DNA of 44,629 nt from an uncultured Selenomonadaceae bacterium (GTDB lineage Bacteria > Bacillota > Negativicutes > Selenomonadales > Selenomonadaceae), in assembly GCA_905234505.1 (NCBI GenBank), contig CAJOIA010000001.1, positions 1 to 44,629 of the forward strand. Reading direction: 5' to 3'. How positions within the stretch are numbered: position 1 is the stretch's first letter; each line of letters begins with the position of its first letter. Shown here piece after piece: positions 1 through 8,895 of this stretch. The position numbers were made by a program, and so were the translations under genes. Under the pieces are notes generated by a model. It saw only the letters and a list, made by a program, of their open reading frames with translations. It did no database searches and had not been told where the DNA came from.

Positions 1-47
1 TCGAGGTTATTTCTAACCCCGCACATTCTAGCGTTAACATTGTTTAA

Positions 48-77
48 TTTTCAAAGAGCCCGCTGAAGTGATTCAGC
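48..77 (-). promoter_or_regulatory. rRNA-type leader: hairpin plus boxA-like antitermination site
   Basis: Read on the minus strand, GCTGAA-TCAC-TTCAGC forms a 6-bp stem with a 4-base loop (62-77). It is followed at once by GGGCTCTTTGAAAA (48-61), close to the boxA element that loads the Nus antitermination complex on rRNA transcripts. Placement just downstream of the strong promoter at 84-112 fits an rrn leader. The remaining bases 1-47 hold no other recognisable element. Confidence 0.6.
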
Positions 78-83
78 CTGCGT

Positions 84-112
84 ATAATACTTCACGAAAT
101 TGCTTTTGTCAA
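84..112 (-). promoter_or_regulatory. Near-consensus sigma-70 promoter, probably for an rRNA operon off the left edge
   Basis: On the minus strand a perfect TTGACA (107-112) is followed after exactly 17 bases by TATTAT (84-89). Transcription would leave the window to the left. The downstream leader has a hairpin and a boxA-like GCTCTTTGA followed by AAATTAAACAATG, wording typical of Firmicute rRNA leaders, so I infer an rRNA operon starting just outside the window. The rRNA itself is not visible. Confidence 0.75.
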
Positions 113-145
113 CCCCTCATAAAATTTTTTTTTCAAAATCGAAGA

Positions 146-153
146 CTGCGCGA
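146..153 (+). repeat. Intergenic copy of the recurrent octamer CTGCGCGA
   Basis: One of 32 exact copies that I count outside the giant gene. This one lies between the -35 boxes of two divergent promoters, so it is not explained by protein coding. See the finding on the octamer. Confidence 0.6.
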
Positions 154-168
154 TAAATCAACAACTAA

Positions 169-198
169 TTGACACGCCGCCGCGAAAAATTGTATACT
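169..198 (+). promoter_or_regulatory. Sigma-70 promoter of the substrate-binding lipoprotein gene
   Basis: TTGACA (169-174), an 18-base spacer and TATACT (193-198) lie about 35 bases ahead of the start codon of the solute-binding lipoprotein. The match to consensus is strong, and the rRNA-type promoter is placed back to back with it. Confidence 0.7.
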
Positions 199-232
199 AC
201 CCACGAATTTTATTGTTAGGAGATGTACTGAA

Positions 233-1417
233 TTGTTCTTCAATAAAAAGAAATTTAGACTCGCGGCACTAGTTGCAAGTGGTATTTTAGCTTGTTCGTT
301 ATTCAGCGGTTGCGGTGAAGATTCTGGTGGAAATGCGGCTAATGCTGAGCAAATCGTCGTCGGCTCTAACTTTGAATTGACCGGCAATCACGCGCAATAT
401 GGCACAAACGCCGCTAAAGGTTTTAAACTAGCTGTTAAGGAAATTAACGCGGCTGGTGGTATCGATGGTAAGCAAATTAAAATTGTCGAAGCTGACAGTA
501 AATCTGACGCCGCCGAATCAGTTAACGCCGCTATTAAATTAATTTCTGATGATAAAGTTGTTGCACTTGTAGGACCGGCTGTCACGGCTAACGTTATTGC
601 CGAATCGCAGGTTGCCGCTGATAATAAAGTACCGGTCATTGCGCCCGCCGCTACCAATCCGGACGTTACCGTTGAACATGGCGCGGTTAAGCCGTTCATT
701 TTCCGCAGTTGCTTTATTGACCCACAGCAGAGCGAGGTTATGGCTGAATTTGCCTCCAAAGATTTAAACGCTAAAACTGCTGTGCTTTATCTTGATTCAA
801 GCTCCGATTATTCCAAGAGCTTAGGCAAGATTTTTAAAGAAAAATTTGAGGCTGCTGGCGGCGAAGTTGTTATGGAAGAAGCTTTCTTGGCTAAGGATCA
901 AGACTTCAAAGCTGCGCTCACTAAAATTAAAACTGCCAACGCCAACGTAATTTTTGTTCCGGCTTATTATGAAGAAGTTGGTAAAATCGTCAAGCAGGCG
1001 CGCGAACTCGGCATTGAATCAATCATTCTTGGTACTGACGGCTGGGACGACGTAAAAGTTGTTGATATTGCTGGCGGCGAAGCGCTTAATAATACCTTCT
1101 TCTGCACACATTACTTTGAAGGCGACGAAGACGTTAAAGCTTTCCTTACTGCTTATCAAACTGAATACCTTGAAAACCCGAATGTTTTTGCGGCGCTCGG
1201 TTATGATTCCGGCAAAATGCTGATTAACGCCATCCAACGCGGCGGCTCTGATTCTGAAAAAATCCGTGACAATATTGAAACGATTAAAGATTTGAAGGTC
1301 GGCACGGGCGTTATCACTATGGACGCGGCGACGCATAATCCGATTAAAGGCATTGTTGTTATTGAAAACAAAGACGGCATACGCGAATTACGCACGAAAA
1401 TTGCGCCTCAAGGATAA
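233..1417 (+). CDS. Branched-chain amino acid ABC transporter substrate-binding lipoprotein (LivJ type)
   Basis: A 394-residue periplasmic binding protein of the type I fold used by Leu/Ile/Val (Liv) importers. The N-terminus has a lysine/arginine-rich start, a hydrophobic stretch and a lipobox ending SLFSGC with Cys27, so the mature protein should be lipid-anchored. The mature chain opens with IVVGSNFELTG, followed by a KGFKLAVKEINAAGGIDGK segment, both characteristic of LivJ/LivK-like proteins; the length is normal. The start is TTG at 233, placed by AGGAG at 218-222; the earlier ATG at 223 runs straight into a stop. It has its own promoter and terminator, and no permease or ATPase gene (livHMGF) is next to it, so its transporter must be encoded elsewhere. 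The ligand cannot be read from the sequence; amino acids or other small organic ligands are possible. Confidence 0.9.
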   Translation: MFFNKKKFRLAALVASGILACSLFSGCGEDSGGNAANAEQIVVGSNFELTGNHAQYGTNAAKGFKLAVKEINAAGGIDGKQIKIVEADSKSDAAESVNAAIKLISDDKVVALVGPAVTANVIAESQVAADNKVPVIAPAATNPDVTVEHGAVKPFIFRSCFIDPQQSEVMAEFASKDLNAKTAVLYLDSSSDYSKSLGKIFKEKFEAAGGEVVMEEAFLAKDQDFKAALTKIKTANANVIFVPAYYEEVGKIVKQARELGIESIILGTDGWDDVKVVDIAGGEALNNTFFCTHYFEGDEDVKAFLTAYQTEYLENPNVFAALGYDSGKMLINAIQRGGSDSEKIRDNIETIKDLKVGTGVITMDAATHNPIKGIVVIENKDGIRELRTKIAPQG

Positions 1418-1440
1418 TGTATTTTTTAATTAACAAAAAG

Positions 1441-1477
1441 TCGCCATCGACGTATTGCCGGTGGCGATTATTTTATT
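1441..1477 (+). terminator. Intrinsic terminator after the substrate-binding lipoprotein gene
   Basis: TCGCCATCG pairs with CGGTGGCGA (9 bp including one G-T pair) around a 9-base loop and is followed by TTATTTTATT. It sits directly ahead of the ribosome binding site of the next gene (GGAGG at 1478-1482), so that gene depends on read-through or on a promoter that I cannot see. Confidence 0.75.
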
Positions 1478-1489
1478 GGAGGTTTAATT

Positions 1490-2707
1490 TTGCCTAGAAT
1501 TTTTTTCATTATAATCATTCTGCTCTGCGCGAGTGGTTGCGGCAATGAAATTACAGAAATAGATTTGCCAGTTGCGGTTAAAAGTGAAATTGACACGGTG
1601 CCTGAAAAAATTACCACCGACATTTATTTCGACGCAACTGTTTCAATGCGCGGCTATACAACATTGTCGGGCGGCAATGTCTATCGCACTTTGCCGGATA
1701 TTTTAAGCGATATCGGCGGCTCTATGGGTGAAGTAAATTTTTACAGTTTCGGCGAAAAGATCAAGCCGCTTGTTGGCAAAGATTATCGCCGCTTCAGCTC
1801 GCCCGAACCTTATAACGAAATTATTACCGCCGCGCACAACGTTATAGATAAATCTGAGCCCTCGCATTTGTCGGTAGTTATTACTGACCTTTTCGAGAGC
1901 GACGCTGATTGGAGCAATATTGCGCAGAAAATCCGCGATAAATTTTTTGCGAATCATCTTGCCATTGCGGTTATTGGCGTGAAAAATTCTTTCAGCGGCG
2001 ATATTTTTGACGTTGGACTTAACGCCGCCAAATTCCGCTACGATTCAAACATTTTGACTGAAAAATTTCGTCCGTTTTACCTGCTGATTTTGGGCAATGA
2101 AGTGGCGGTTGAAAATTTTATGCAGAAATTCAAGGAACATCAGACATTGCCGAATGAAACTAAATATCTGCTGTTGTCTGAAAATCATGCAAGTGGCACT
2201 TTTACCTTGCTGGAAGTAGCGAATTTTTTTGTTGAAGACAGGCTGAATGTGGCTGACAAGGGCGTTTTAGAATTTGGCATAGATAAATTTAGTGAGCCCG
2301 CCAGTTTCGTCGCTCAATTTAATTACGATGCGCCGCTTGGTGCTTGCCCGATGAATTTTGATGAAATTGATTATAACGTACAAAATTTTTATTTGGAAGA
2401 TGGCGCGTGGCTGAGTTCTGCGCGAAAAGATTTAAAAAATGCAATGACGGCGGACGAAGTGTCAATTGAATTAATGCCCGAAAAAACTTTATGTGAAGGC
2501 AAAATTAATTTTATTCAAGTGACAGTTTCGCCAAATACTAAATTGCCGGAATGGATTAATGAGTGGAATATGGCAAATGTAGACGCCACGCCCGAGGATT
2601 TCGACGGCTCAAAAACTGTCAATCTGCTCCACGTATTAAGCTCGCTCAAAGATTCTATACATCACACCGCGCTTTTTAAATTAAATTTCGTGGTAGATGC
2701 TAGATAA
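1490..2707 (+). CDS. vWA-like lipoprotein, converging on the actin/tubulin cassette
   Basis: A 405-residue predicted lipoprotein with a short hydrophobic leader ending CASGC (Cys17). From about residue 42, TDIYFDATVSMRGY looks like the first strand and metal site of a von Willebrand A domain (D-x-T-x-S in place of D-x-S-x-S), and the later VVITDLFESD fits the third MIDAS loop with TDL in place of TDG. A roughly Rossmann-like N-terminal half is followed by about 200 residues that I cannot assign. The start is TTG, fixed by GGAGG 7 bases upstream. The gene ends 8 bases inside the last gene of the opposite-strand cassette. With a lipid anchor it should act at the cell envelope, possibly as the outer partner of that cassette. 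The vWA call rests on motifs only. Confidence 0.6.
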   Translation: MPRIFFIIIILLCASGCGNEITEIDLPVAVKSEIDTVPEKITTDIYFDATVSMRGYTTLSGGNVYRTLPDILSDIGGSMGEVNFYSFGEKIKPLVGKDYRRFSSPEPYNEIITAAHNVIDKSEPSHLSVVITDLFESDADWSNIAQKIRDKFFANHLAIAVIGVKNSFSGDIFDVGLNAAKFRYDSNILTEKFRPFYLLILGNEVAVENFMQKFKEHQTLPNETKYLLLSENHASGTFTLLEVANFFVEDRLNVADKGVLEFGIDKFSEPASFVAQFNYDAPLGACPMNFDEIDYNVQNFYLEDGAWLSSARKDLKNAMTADEVSIELMPEKTLCEGKINFIQVTVSPNTKLPEWINEWNMANVDATPEDFDGSKTVNLLHVLSSLKDSIHHTALFKLNFVVDAR

Positions 2708-3203
2708 AAAAACACAACGCCGCCAAAATTACAACAACGCCAAGAAAAATTTTCAGCTTAGAGAATGTACTATCTGACGAAGCGTCCTGCGCGAAATTTG
2801 AAGGTGAATAAATCTGCTGCTCAGTCAAATCAACGGGTTGCCGTTTCGAACTACCATTTTTTTTAAGCTCATAGTTAACAATAACCGACAAATCTTCTTC
2901 GAGCTTTGAGGCATCTATTGGCGCGTCGCGCAGAACATTGGAAAAAGTATGCAACACAAAATCAATGCGCGCCGATTGCATTCCAGATTTTTTTAATGCG
3001 ACAGCGGCTTTTTTCTGAGCCGCGTCAATATTCTCAACCAAAATGAAAAGCGCGCCAATATTCAACTCTAAAGCCTGCCGAATCGCCGCATAATCCCGCC
3101 TTAAATTGTTCGGCACTTTTTTATCAAGAACCGCAATCAATTCCTCGCGCCGCAATAAAATATTTCTGTCCTGCGCGAAAACCTCACGCAAAATTTCTTC
3201 CAT
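2700..3203 (-). CDS. Tail-anchored membrane protein, last gene of the actin/tubulin cassette
   Basis: A family that I do not recognise. The 167 residues are mostly helical and charged, rich in Leu, Ala and Glu, then a polar linker (about 115-145), and a single C-terminal hydrophobic segment KIFLGVVVILAALCFFI that ends the protein. This is a tail-anchor layout with the soluble part in the cytoplasm. I chose ATG at 3203 rather than the ORF-track GTG at 3212 because AAGGTGA lies 5-6 bases ahead of that ATG and overlaps the GTG. It starts 13 bases after the stop of the preceding cassette gene, so the two are almost certainly cotranscribed. Its stop overlaps the convergent vWA lipoprotein gene by 8 bases. 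Confidence 0.7.
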   Translation of the reverse strand: MEEILREVFAQDRNILLRREELIAVLDKKVPNNLRRDYAAIRQALELNIGALFILVENIDAAQKKAAVALKKSGMQSARIDFVLHTFSNVLRDAPIDASKLEEDLSVIVNYELKKNGSSKRQPVDLTEQQIYSPSNFAQDASSDSTFSKLKIFLGVVVILAALCFFI

Positions 3204-3216
3204 AAAAATCACCTTG

Positions 3217-4113
3217 TCAAGTGAGAATTAAAGAGCCCTTAGTGTGCAAAATCCATTCGCCTTTGAAAATCGCCGGCTTGTCAATGAAAATTCCATTGTA
3301 ACTGTCGCCGGCATTAAAATTCGACTTGAAAATTTCGCCCATCGCCTGCTGAAAATGTATGTTGTTATTGTAGTTTTTAATCTTTGGAACAACGGCAAAA
3401 GTCCCCGCCTCAAATTCAAAAGCCCAATAATTACCACTGCGAACAGGAGTAACTTCCTCAAATTTCGGCGGAGGTATAGGCTCGTCAATGCGCATTTCAG
3501 CATTAGTACAATTAAAAGCCCGCACTTTGAATTTCTGAATAAAATCATTAAAAGCCCTGCGCGAATCGGCGTCTTGCCCGCTCAAACTCAAAAGCGCGTT
3601 GAACTCATTAACAAAATCGTCAAATTTATTAGCTTTCTCCGGCGGTACAAAATTAATAATTTTTTTATTGGGCGGCGGTTCAAAGGTCTTTACAATGATC
3701 TTTTCCTCCTGAGCAGTTTTAATTTCGCTAATGCGCCGTTCTAAATCAGCAATTTTATTTCTAAGCTCAGAAATTTTCTTGTCGGCGTCTCTAAATTGGT
3801 TGCTGTGATTCTCGCGCATTTTGTCAATTCGCGAAGAATTTTCCTTGCAAAGAACAATACAAAGCATAATAGCTACAAGCGCCATAGAAACCGCCGCAAC
3901 CGAAATATAACCAGCAACCGAGCCAAGCGGAATATCAGGCGCCGCCTCAATTTTAGCTTGAAGCTCGGCGAATTTATTCTCAGCAGAAGCTTTGAAGGCG
4001 TCAAAATCCGCCTGCGCGACAGTCTCAATTTCAACCGGCGCGGTCATTTCTTCTTCAATGTAGTATTCTTCAGGCTCGTAATCTTCTTCACGGTCAAAAT
4101 ATTCTTCGTCCAT
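3217..4113 (-). CDS. Single-pass membrane protein with acidic N-terminus and coiled coil
   Basis: 298 residues with no family that I recognise. Residues 1-32 are extremely acidic and tyrosine-rich (DEEYFDREEDYEPEEYY). A helical stretch follows, then one transmembrane segment at about 65-89 (VAAVSMALVAIMLCIVLC), a charged heptad-like coiled coil at about 92-145, a proline-rich spacer, and a C-terminal domain of about 125 residues with beta-rich character. This is a plausible bitopic linker between a cytoplasmic partner and the periplasm, but topology cannot be fixed from sequence alone. The ATG lies one base after the stop of the actin-like gene, so translation is probably coupled. A GGAG site lies about 10 bases upstream. 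The acidic head could contact a basic surface on one of the NTPases (inference). Confidence 0.7.
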   Translation of the reverse strand: MDEEYFDREEDYEPEEYYIEEEMTAPVEIETVAQADFDAFKASAENKFAELQAKIEAAPDIPLGSVAGYISVAAVSMALVAIMLCIVLCKENSSRIDKMRENHSNQFRDADKKISELRNKIADLERRISEIKTAQEEKIIVKTFEPPPNKKIINFVPPEKANKFDDFVNEFNALLSLSGQDADSRRAFNDFIQKFKVRAFNCTNAEMRIDEPIPPPKFEEVTPVRSGNYWAFEFEAGTFAVVPKIKNYNNNIHFQQAMGEIFKSNFNAGDSYNGIFIDKPAIFKGEWILHTKGSLILT

Positions 4114-4114
4114 A

Positions 4115-7100
4115 TTAAAACATCTCCATTAAGCGCTTAAGTTCAATAATAAAAACCGGCTCAAGAAAAATTTTCTTCACGTCAACGCCCATATTCGCCA
4201 CGTAAAAACCGTTGGTATCCTTGATAATTTCTTCAGCAGATTCTTCATCAAAATCAACGCCCTCAGCCCAAAGATTCGCCGCCGCGTTAAAAGCCTGCAT
4301 AAATCTTTCAAAAACCTCAAAAGTTGTAACGTTAATGCCTTCCGAAACGTCATTTGCGCTGATAAATGCGTCAGCCGGAAAAGTCTTTTCACCTTGAGAA
4401 AATTCAGCGCCCGCTAATACAGAATTATAAATGTAGTCTTCCGAATCCTCACCAAAAAGTTCCTCATTAATGCGCTCTTGGTCAAAAAAAACTTCCGCAT
4501 TATTCGGCGGCTCAATAATCATCCCGCTAGCAACCTCAACTTTGGGATAATGACTGAGATTAAATTGAAAACTGCGAAGCCGCTTAAGCCCCGACGCCGT
4601 GACAAGCATTTTTTCAAGCACTTTCAGATAGGGATTATTTTCAAGTTCAGTGCCGCCCGCTATCCAGCGAAAAATACGCGAGCCATTCCCGCCAATAAAA
4701 ATGTGCGGGATATTTTTATGATTATAAATTTCCGCCTCATAGAGCGCGCCCAAAATTTCTCCAATGTAATAAAATAAACCCGCCGTTGCTAATTGCGCGC
4801 ATTGCAAAACTTCCTTGACTTCCTGTCTGCCAGTTTTAAAAGCCAGATTTTGAATATATTCTTCGCTGTTTTGGCGCATATCGGCATCAATTAAAGCCTG
4901 GCGCTGATCGTCGGTCAGAGCTTTAATTTGCTCAATATTTTTGCCGAAAAGCTCATAGTGATCGTAAATCGGCTTGAACATATACCGCCCCGCGTATTGA
5001 ACAGAAGTATGAAAAACAATTCTGCCAGGTTGTCCGCTGATAACGGTAATATCGGTGGTACCCGCGCCAATATCCACGCAAACCGCGCCGTGATTAAAAT
5101 TCGATACACCAGCATTGAGCTTATTGAAATAATACGCCGCCGCCTGGCTTTCGGACCAAGTTTCAATTTCAGCATCACTATTGCCGGTATTTTCGCAGGC
5201 AAATTTCACAGCGTCGCGGCAAGTGGCATCAAATGCTAAACTTTGCTCTTTGGAAAAGGCGGTAGGATATGAAAAATTCCACTGAATTTTATCAACGCCA
5301 TTAGCCGCTGCTTCAACCAGCGCTTGAAAACAAATCTGCTGAATATACGCCGCAACTTTCCGCCGCCCAAAATCTTCATTTTGCCATTTCAAATTTGTAT
5401 CAACGTCGTTGCCGAGTTCCTCAAAAATTCGAGGGCTGATAAAACTAAGCACGTGACCATCAAGCAACGCGCGAATTTCTCCAGAATCATTACGTTGCAA
5501 CAAATGGAAAACGCTCAAAAATGAGCCGTCCGATCTTATCGGCTGAATTGAAGATATAAAACTCAAAAAAGTATTTGCCCGCGCGCCGCGACTTTCAGTT
5601 ATCTGCAAGAGGTGCGAATCAAAATCCAGCGGCTTAGGCGGTTGCTTGTCCTGCGCGAAGTAAAGCATTGTTGAACTTGTTCCGAAGTCAACGCCAATTT
5701 TCCAATTTAAACCAACCTGCCGCTTAAAATTGTGCGGCTTATTCAAAAGCAACGCGCCAATTTCCACAGCAACGTCACCGAGCTTGTAATTGCAAATCAA
5801 AGCCTCTGGAAAATCATTCAGTCGCGCAGTTAACCGATTTGCTAAACCGTAAGCAGGAAATTCTTCACAAAGCGCCTTGTCAAAACTAAATGGCTCAATG
5901 TACAGCATTTCTTCAACCAGCAGCTCAGCATTATCTTTCGCCTGCGCCTGGTAATTCTCATAGTACAGATAATATTTATTCCAGCCCGCGCGCCGAACAT
6001 TCGGGTAAAGCTCAATTACTGGAATATCTTTTTGAATATAAATCAGATTATCGCCGCTATAATTTTTTGTGAAGCGATATTCGCCACTTTGAAGCGGAAA
6101 TTTAAAATGCACCGAAATATCATTGTCAGATTCTGCAGTAACCGAAATGCGGCTGATAATTTCTTCCGGCGAAAAAAATTCAAGCAACTCACGCTTAATT
6201 GGCAAAATAATATCAAGGTCTAAATTCGCAATTTGCGCCGCGCCTTCAATTTCAATAGCGCCAATAAAAGATTTACTCGGCTCAATTACCGCCAATTTCG
6301 CATAAAAAAAATCTTCCGGTCGGCGATATTCCGCATCCTTTAAAACAATTTCGCCGATTTTATTTTTATCGCCCTGCAAACTTTCTTCAGTTATATCTGC
6401 GGCACTGACGCCCTGCCAAATAATTAATTGCGACGCGTCAATATTTTCTTGCTCGGCGAAATCGCGTGCCATTTGTGGAGAAACTATCAGCAAATTTTTC
6501 TTTTTGCGCTTGGAATTTGTCAGAAGTCGAACCGCTGAATCTGCTATCGTGGCTACGCGCGCCTCAACTGTACTATTTAAAATTCGCGCAGTGCCAATAT
6601 GCAAATCTAAATTCGAAGCTACAAGATTTAATTTCGGCGCAGGCTTATTTTTAATCTTCGCGCCAATATCACGCCGATAATATTCAATGCACGTCAAAAG
6701 TTTTCCGGCAATTTCTTTCGAGCTTCCGCTCACAGCTTTGCTTATTTCTTGCAATTCGCTATAAACATTATCCAGCCAAAAATCCATTGCAAAAAGTTCT
6801 TCGCCAGAAAGTTTATCAAGCGGGTCAATCAGATTTTTATTTTTATCAAGCCAAGGGGCGGGCGGTTCGTCAATAAAAGTTTCAATATAATCAGCGGCAC
6901 TGGCAACCAACGTAACCGGCGAAGTCATTGCAAAAGGCTTGCCCTTATAAAAAAGCACGTAAATATCACTGTGCCAGGAATTTTCATCGCCATTAAATGA
7001 ATCACTTGGAATTAGCGCCTTGAAAATCTGCGCGAGATCAGTTGAAGTATTTTCCGCCGCGTCCAAATTTACCGAAACCGCCTTGATATTCAAATGTCGA

Positions 7101-7414
7101 ATTTCTTTCAGCGCCAACATAGCCAAAATCGCGCGCCATTCGCCAACAACTTTATCATGCAAACCGGCAACAAATTCACGCAAATTATTATCCGCGTTAA
7201 AATCAAAAAGCGCCATTTTAAAAAGCAACGGACGCGCCCAAATATCCGGTATAGAATCAATGTTGCTGATATCTTCCAAAGTCGAACCGGCGGCTAAACT
7301 ATTTACAAGGCTCGTCAGATAATCGCTGTCAGTTTCTCGCGTCCATTCGCCCGCGTTTCTGTCAATAAACCGCTGATTTTCTCTGTCAATTTTCGGGAGC
7401 ATTGGAAAAGACAT
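4115..7414 (-). CDS. Large protein with C-terminal actin/Hsp70-type ATPase core (possibly SrfB-like)
   Basis: A 1099-residue cytoplasmic protein. Residues 1 to about 560 are a domain that I cannot assign. The ATPase core follows: phosphate-1 loop VDFGTSST (Asp576-Gly578), a connect-like ESQAAAYYF near 754-763, phosphate-2 loop VDIGAGTTD (Asp781-Asp788) and adenosine loop FIGGNGSR (about 907-913). All the nucleotide-contact motifs of the actin/Hsp70/FtsA superfamily are present, so ATP binding and hydrolysis are expected. About 190 residues follow the core. By size and layout it recalls large Hsp70-like proteins annotated as virulence factor SrfB, but that link is from memory and unverified. 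The ATG at 7414 has AAGGAG 7 bases upstream. It lies 12 bases after the tubulin-like gene and 1 base before the coiled-coil protein gene. Confidence 0.85.
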   Translation of the reverse strand: MSFPMLPKIDRENQRFIDRNAGEWTRETDSDYLTSLVNSLAAGSTLEDISNIDSIPDIWARPLLFKMALFDFNADNNLREFVAGLHDKVVGEWRAILAMLALKEIRHLNIKAVSVNLDAAENTSTDLAQIFKALIPSDSFNGDENSWHSDIYVLFYKGKPFAMTSPVTLVASAADYIETFIDEPPAPWLDKNKNLIDPLDKLSGEELFAMDFWLDNVYSELQEISKAVSGSSKEIAGKLLTCIEYYRRDIGAKIKNKPAPKLNLVASNLDLHIGTARILNSTVEARVATIADSAVRLLTNSKRKKKNLLIVSPQMARDFAEQENIDASQLIIWQGVSAADITEESLQGDKNKIGEIVLKDAEYRRPEDFFYAKLAVIEPSKSFIGAIEIEGAAQIANLDLDIILPIKRELLEFFSPEEIISRISVTAESDNDISVHFKFPLQSGEYRFTKNYSGDNLIYIQKDIPVIELYPNVRRAGWNKYYLYYENYQAQAKDNAELLVEEMLYIEPFSFDKALCEEFPAYGLANRLTARLNDFPEALICNYKLGDVAVEIGALLLNKPHNFKRQVGLNWKIGVDFGTSSTMLYFAQDKQPPKPLDFDSHLLQITESRGARANTFLSFISSIQPIRSDGSFLSVFHLLQRNDSGEIRALLDGHVLSFISPRIFEELGNDVDTNLKWQNEDFGRRKVAAYIQQICFQALVEAAANGVDKIQWNFSYPTAFSKEQSLAFDATCRDAVKFACENTGNSDAEIETWSESQAAAYYFNKLNAGVSNFNHGAVCVDIGAGTTDITVISGQPGRIVFHTSVQYAGRYMFKPIYDHYELFGKNIEQIKALTDDQRQALIDADMRQNSEEYIQNLAFKTGRQEVKEVLQCAQLATAGLFYYIGEILGALYEAEIYNHKNIPHIFIGGNGSRIFRWIAGGTELENNPYLKVLEKMLVTASGLKRLRSFQFNLSHYPKVEVASGMIIEPPNNAEVFFDQERINEELFGEDSEDYIYNSVLAGAEFSQGEKTFPADAFISANDVSEGINVTTFEVFERFMQAFNAAANLWAEGVDFDEESAEEIIKDTNGFYVANMGVDVKKIFLEPVFIIELKRLMEMF

Positions 7415-7426
7415 ATTTTCACTCCT

Positions 7427-8890
7427 TCACGCGTCGCATGCTTCATACAATCGCCTCAAAAATTTTCCAAATCCATTAATTGACGAATCCAAATTTAAAT
7501 CTTCGGTAAGCCTGTACCAAACTTCGTGCAATGTCAATTTCGGATTGGTTATAACGCCGTCGCAGGCATAAAATTCTTCCGCATTCACTATTCGCGCAGG
7601 TCTGGACTCGAACATTGCCGATTTTATCAGCGCAACTTCCCTGTCTTGCAAAGTTTCAAGTTGTTTAAGCCACGTCACAAAAGATTCTGCGTAGTCTTCA
7701 AAATTTTTCACCGCGCCGGTATTAACAATGTCAGCTTCCGAAAAATAATCCACGTACCAAGGATATTGATAATCTTTAATGTCGCCGCTCGACAAGCCAC
7801 GCAAAACCGGCTTGATAAAATGCACATAAGCAAAAACAAATCGCGCAAATTTGGCAAAGCGTTTCCTGAACTCAAAATCTTTCGCGTCACCATTTTCAAT
7901 TTCCTCAAGCGCCGGAAAATCGCTCCAACTAAATTTATTGCTGTCATTGTGAAAAATGCAATTATAAACTTGCGAATAATCGGCAGGCTGATTGAAAAAA
8001 TCTATAGCGGCAAGCGCAGCGTAAAAATCCACAATATGCGCATCGTTTTTCTGAGTGGCAGCGCCAATGCTGAATTTTTGAAAATGCGTCACGTGTGAAT
8101 CGCCAACAAAATACATCGCGTTGAAAACATTTTCGCGTTGTGCATAATATTTGAGCGCGGCTTTGGTATTCGTTAAAAAATTTTCCGAGCGCGCAAAAAG
8201 TTTATCAGCTTCAGCGGGCGGCGGAAAACTAAAGTACGGCAGAATAAAAGCGCCGCCAATCAAAATAGTATTTTTATCTGGCGAATTATCCTTAAGGTCA
8301 TTTCTCAAAAGTCGGGCGATGGTCGGCATTCCAGAGGCGCCTGTCCCGCCAAATACCGAGCCCGCAAAAAAAATTTTTATCTCGCCGCCGTTGTTCGCGT
8401 CCTGCTTAATCTTTTGAATAAAATCTGTCCATTGCGTATTTTTATTGTCGCGCAGAGTATATTTTTTCGCCAAAACTGCCGCGCCAATTGAAGGATGTCC
8501 GCGAAACCCTTCATTCAGTTTGGTATTTCTTTCGCGCCGCGTATATAAAACTTCGTACAAATTGCCTAGTGAACCGCCCTTGTAAATCTGATAATCCATT
8601 AAATCATCCAGCGTCTTATCAATTTCAATCGGATTCCAAGGAAAAGGTTTAATCAGCGTCATTTTAGTTTTAAAAAGCGGCGTATCATTGCCAACACTCA
8701 GCTTTTGAAATTTTATATAGCTATTCAGCGCAAAACCGCTGCGCTCCAAATTGCCATTGCCAGAATCGGGATCAATTGCCAAAATATTAATTTCCTCGCG
8801 CGTAGGCATAACGCCCGCGACGCATAAATGAGTTAACGCTTCAAGAACTTTTGCGCCACTGCCGCCAATCGAAATAAAATAGTAGCTCAT
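7427..8890 (-). CDS. Tubulin/FtsZ-like GTPase
   Basis: A 487-residue protein with the nucleotide-binding signature of the tubulin superfamily. The N-terminal strand-loop FISIGGSGAKVLEAL (residues 5-19) matches the T1 loop. NILAIDPDSGNGNLERS (about 35-51) fits the T2 region. AGSVFGGTGASG (about 176-187) is the diagnostic GG-T-G-[AS]-G tubulin/FtsZ T4 loop. About 300 further residues are divergent and hold no transmembrane segment. It is probably one of the uncharacterised bacterial tubulin-like proteins (Tubulin_2-type families) rather than FtsZ, which is shorter and has a different context. I place the start at ATG 8890, not GTG 8899, because AGGAAG lies 8 bases ahead of that ATG. It begins 5 bases after the stop of the upstream membrane protein and is followed after 12 bases by the actin-like gene. 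Polymerisation is possible but not shown. Confidence 0.8.
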   Translation of the reverse strand: MSYYFISIGGSGAKVLEALTHLCVAGVMPTREEINILAIDPDSGNGNLERSGFALNSYIKFQKLSVGNDTPLFKTKMTLIKPFPWNPIEIDKTLDDLMDYQIYKGGSLGNLYEVLYTRRERNTKLNEGFRGHPSIGAAVLAKKYTLRDNKNTQWTDFIQKIKQDANNGGEIKIFFAGSVFGGTGASGMPTIARLLRNDLKDNSPDKNTILIGGAFILPYFSFPPPAEADKLFARSENFLTNTKAALKYYAQRENVFNAMYFVGDSHVTHFQKFSIGAATQKNDAHIVDFYAALAAIDFFNQPADYSQVYNCIFHNDSNKFSWSDFPALEEIENGDAKDFEFRKRFAKFARFVFAYVHFIKPVLRGLSSGDIKDYQYPWYVDYFSEADIVNTGAVKNFEDYAESFVTWLKQLETLQDREVALIKSAMFESRPARIVNAEEFYACDGVITNPKLTLHEVWYRLTEDLNLDSSINGFGKFLRRLYEACDA

Positions 8891-8895
8891 AAAAT

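Noticed and set aside
3244-7322. Plus-strand ORFs (for example 3244-3744, 4928-5239, 7020-7322) opposite the cassette
   Set aside because: They are antisense shadows rich in Asn, Ile, Arg and Lys with no recognisable domain, lying under well-supported minus-strand genes.
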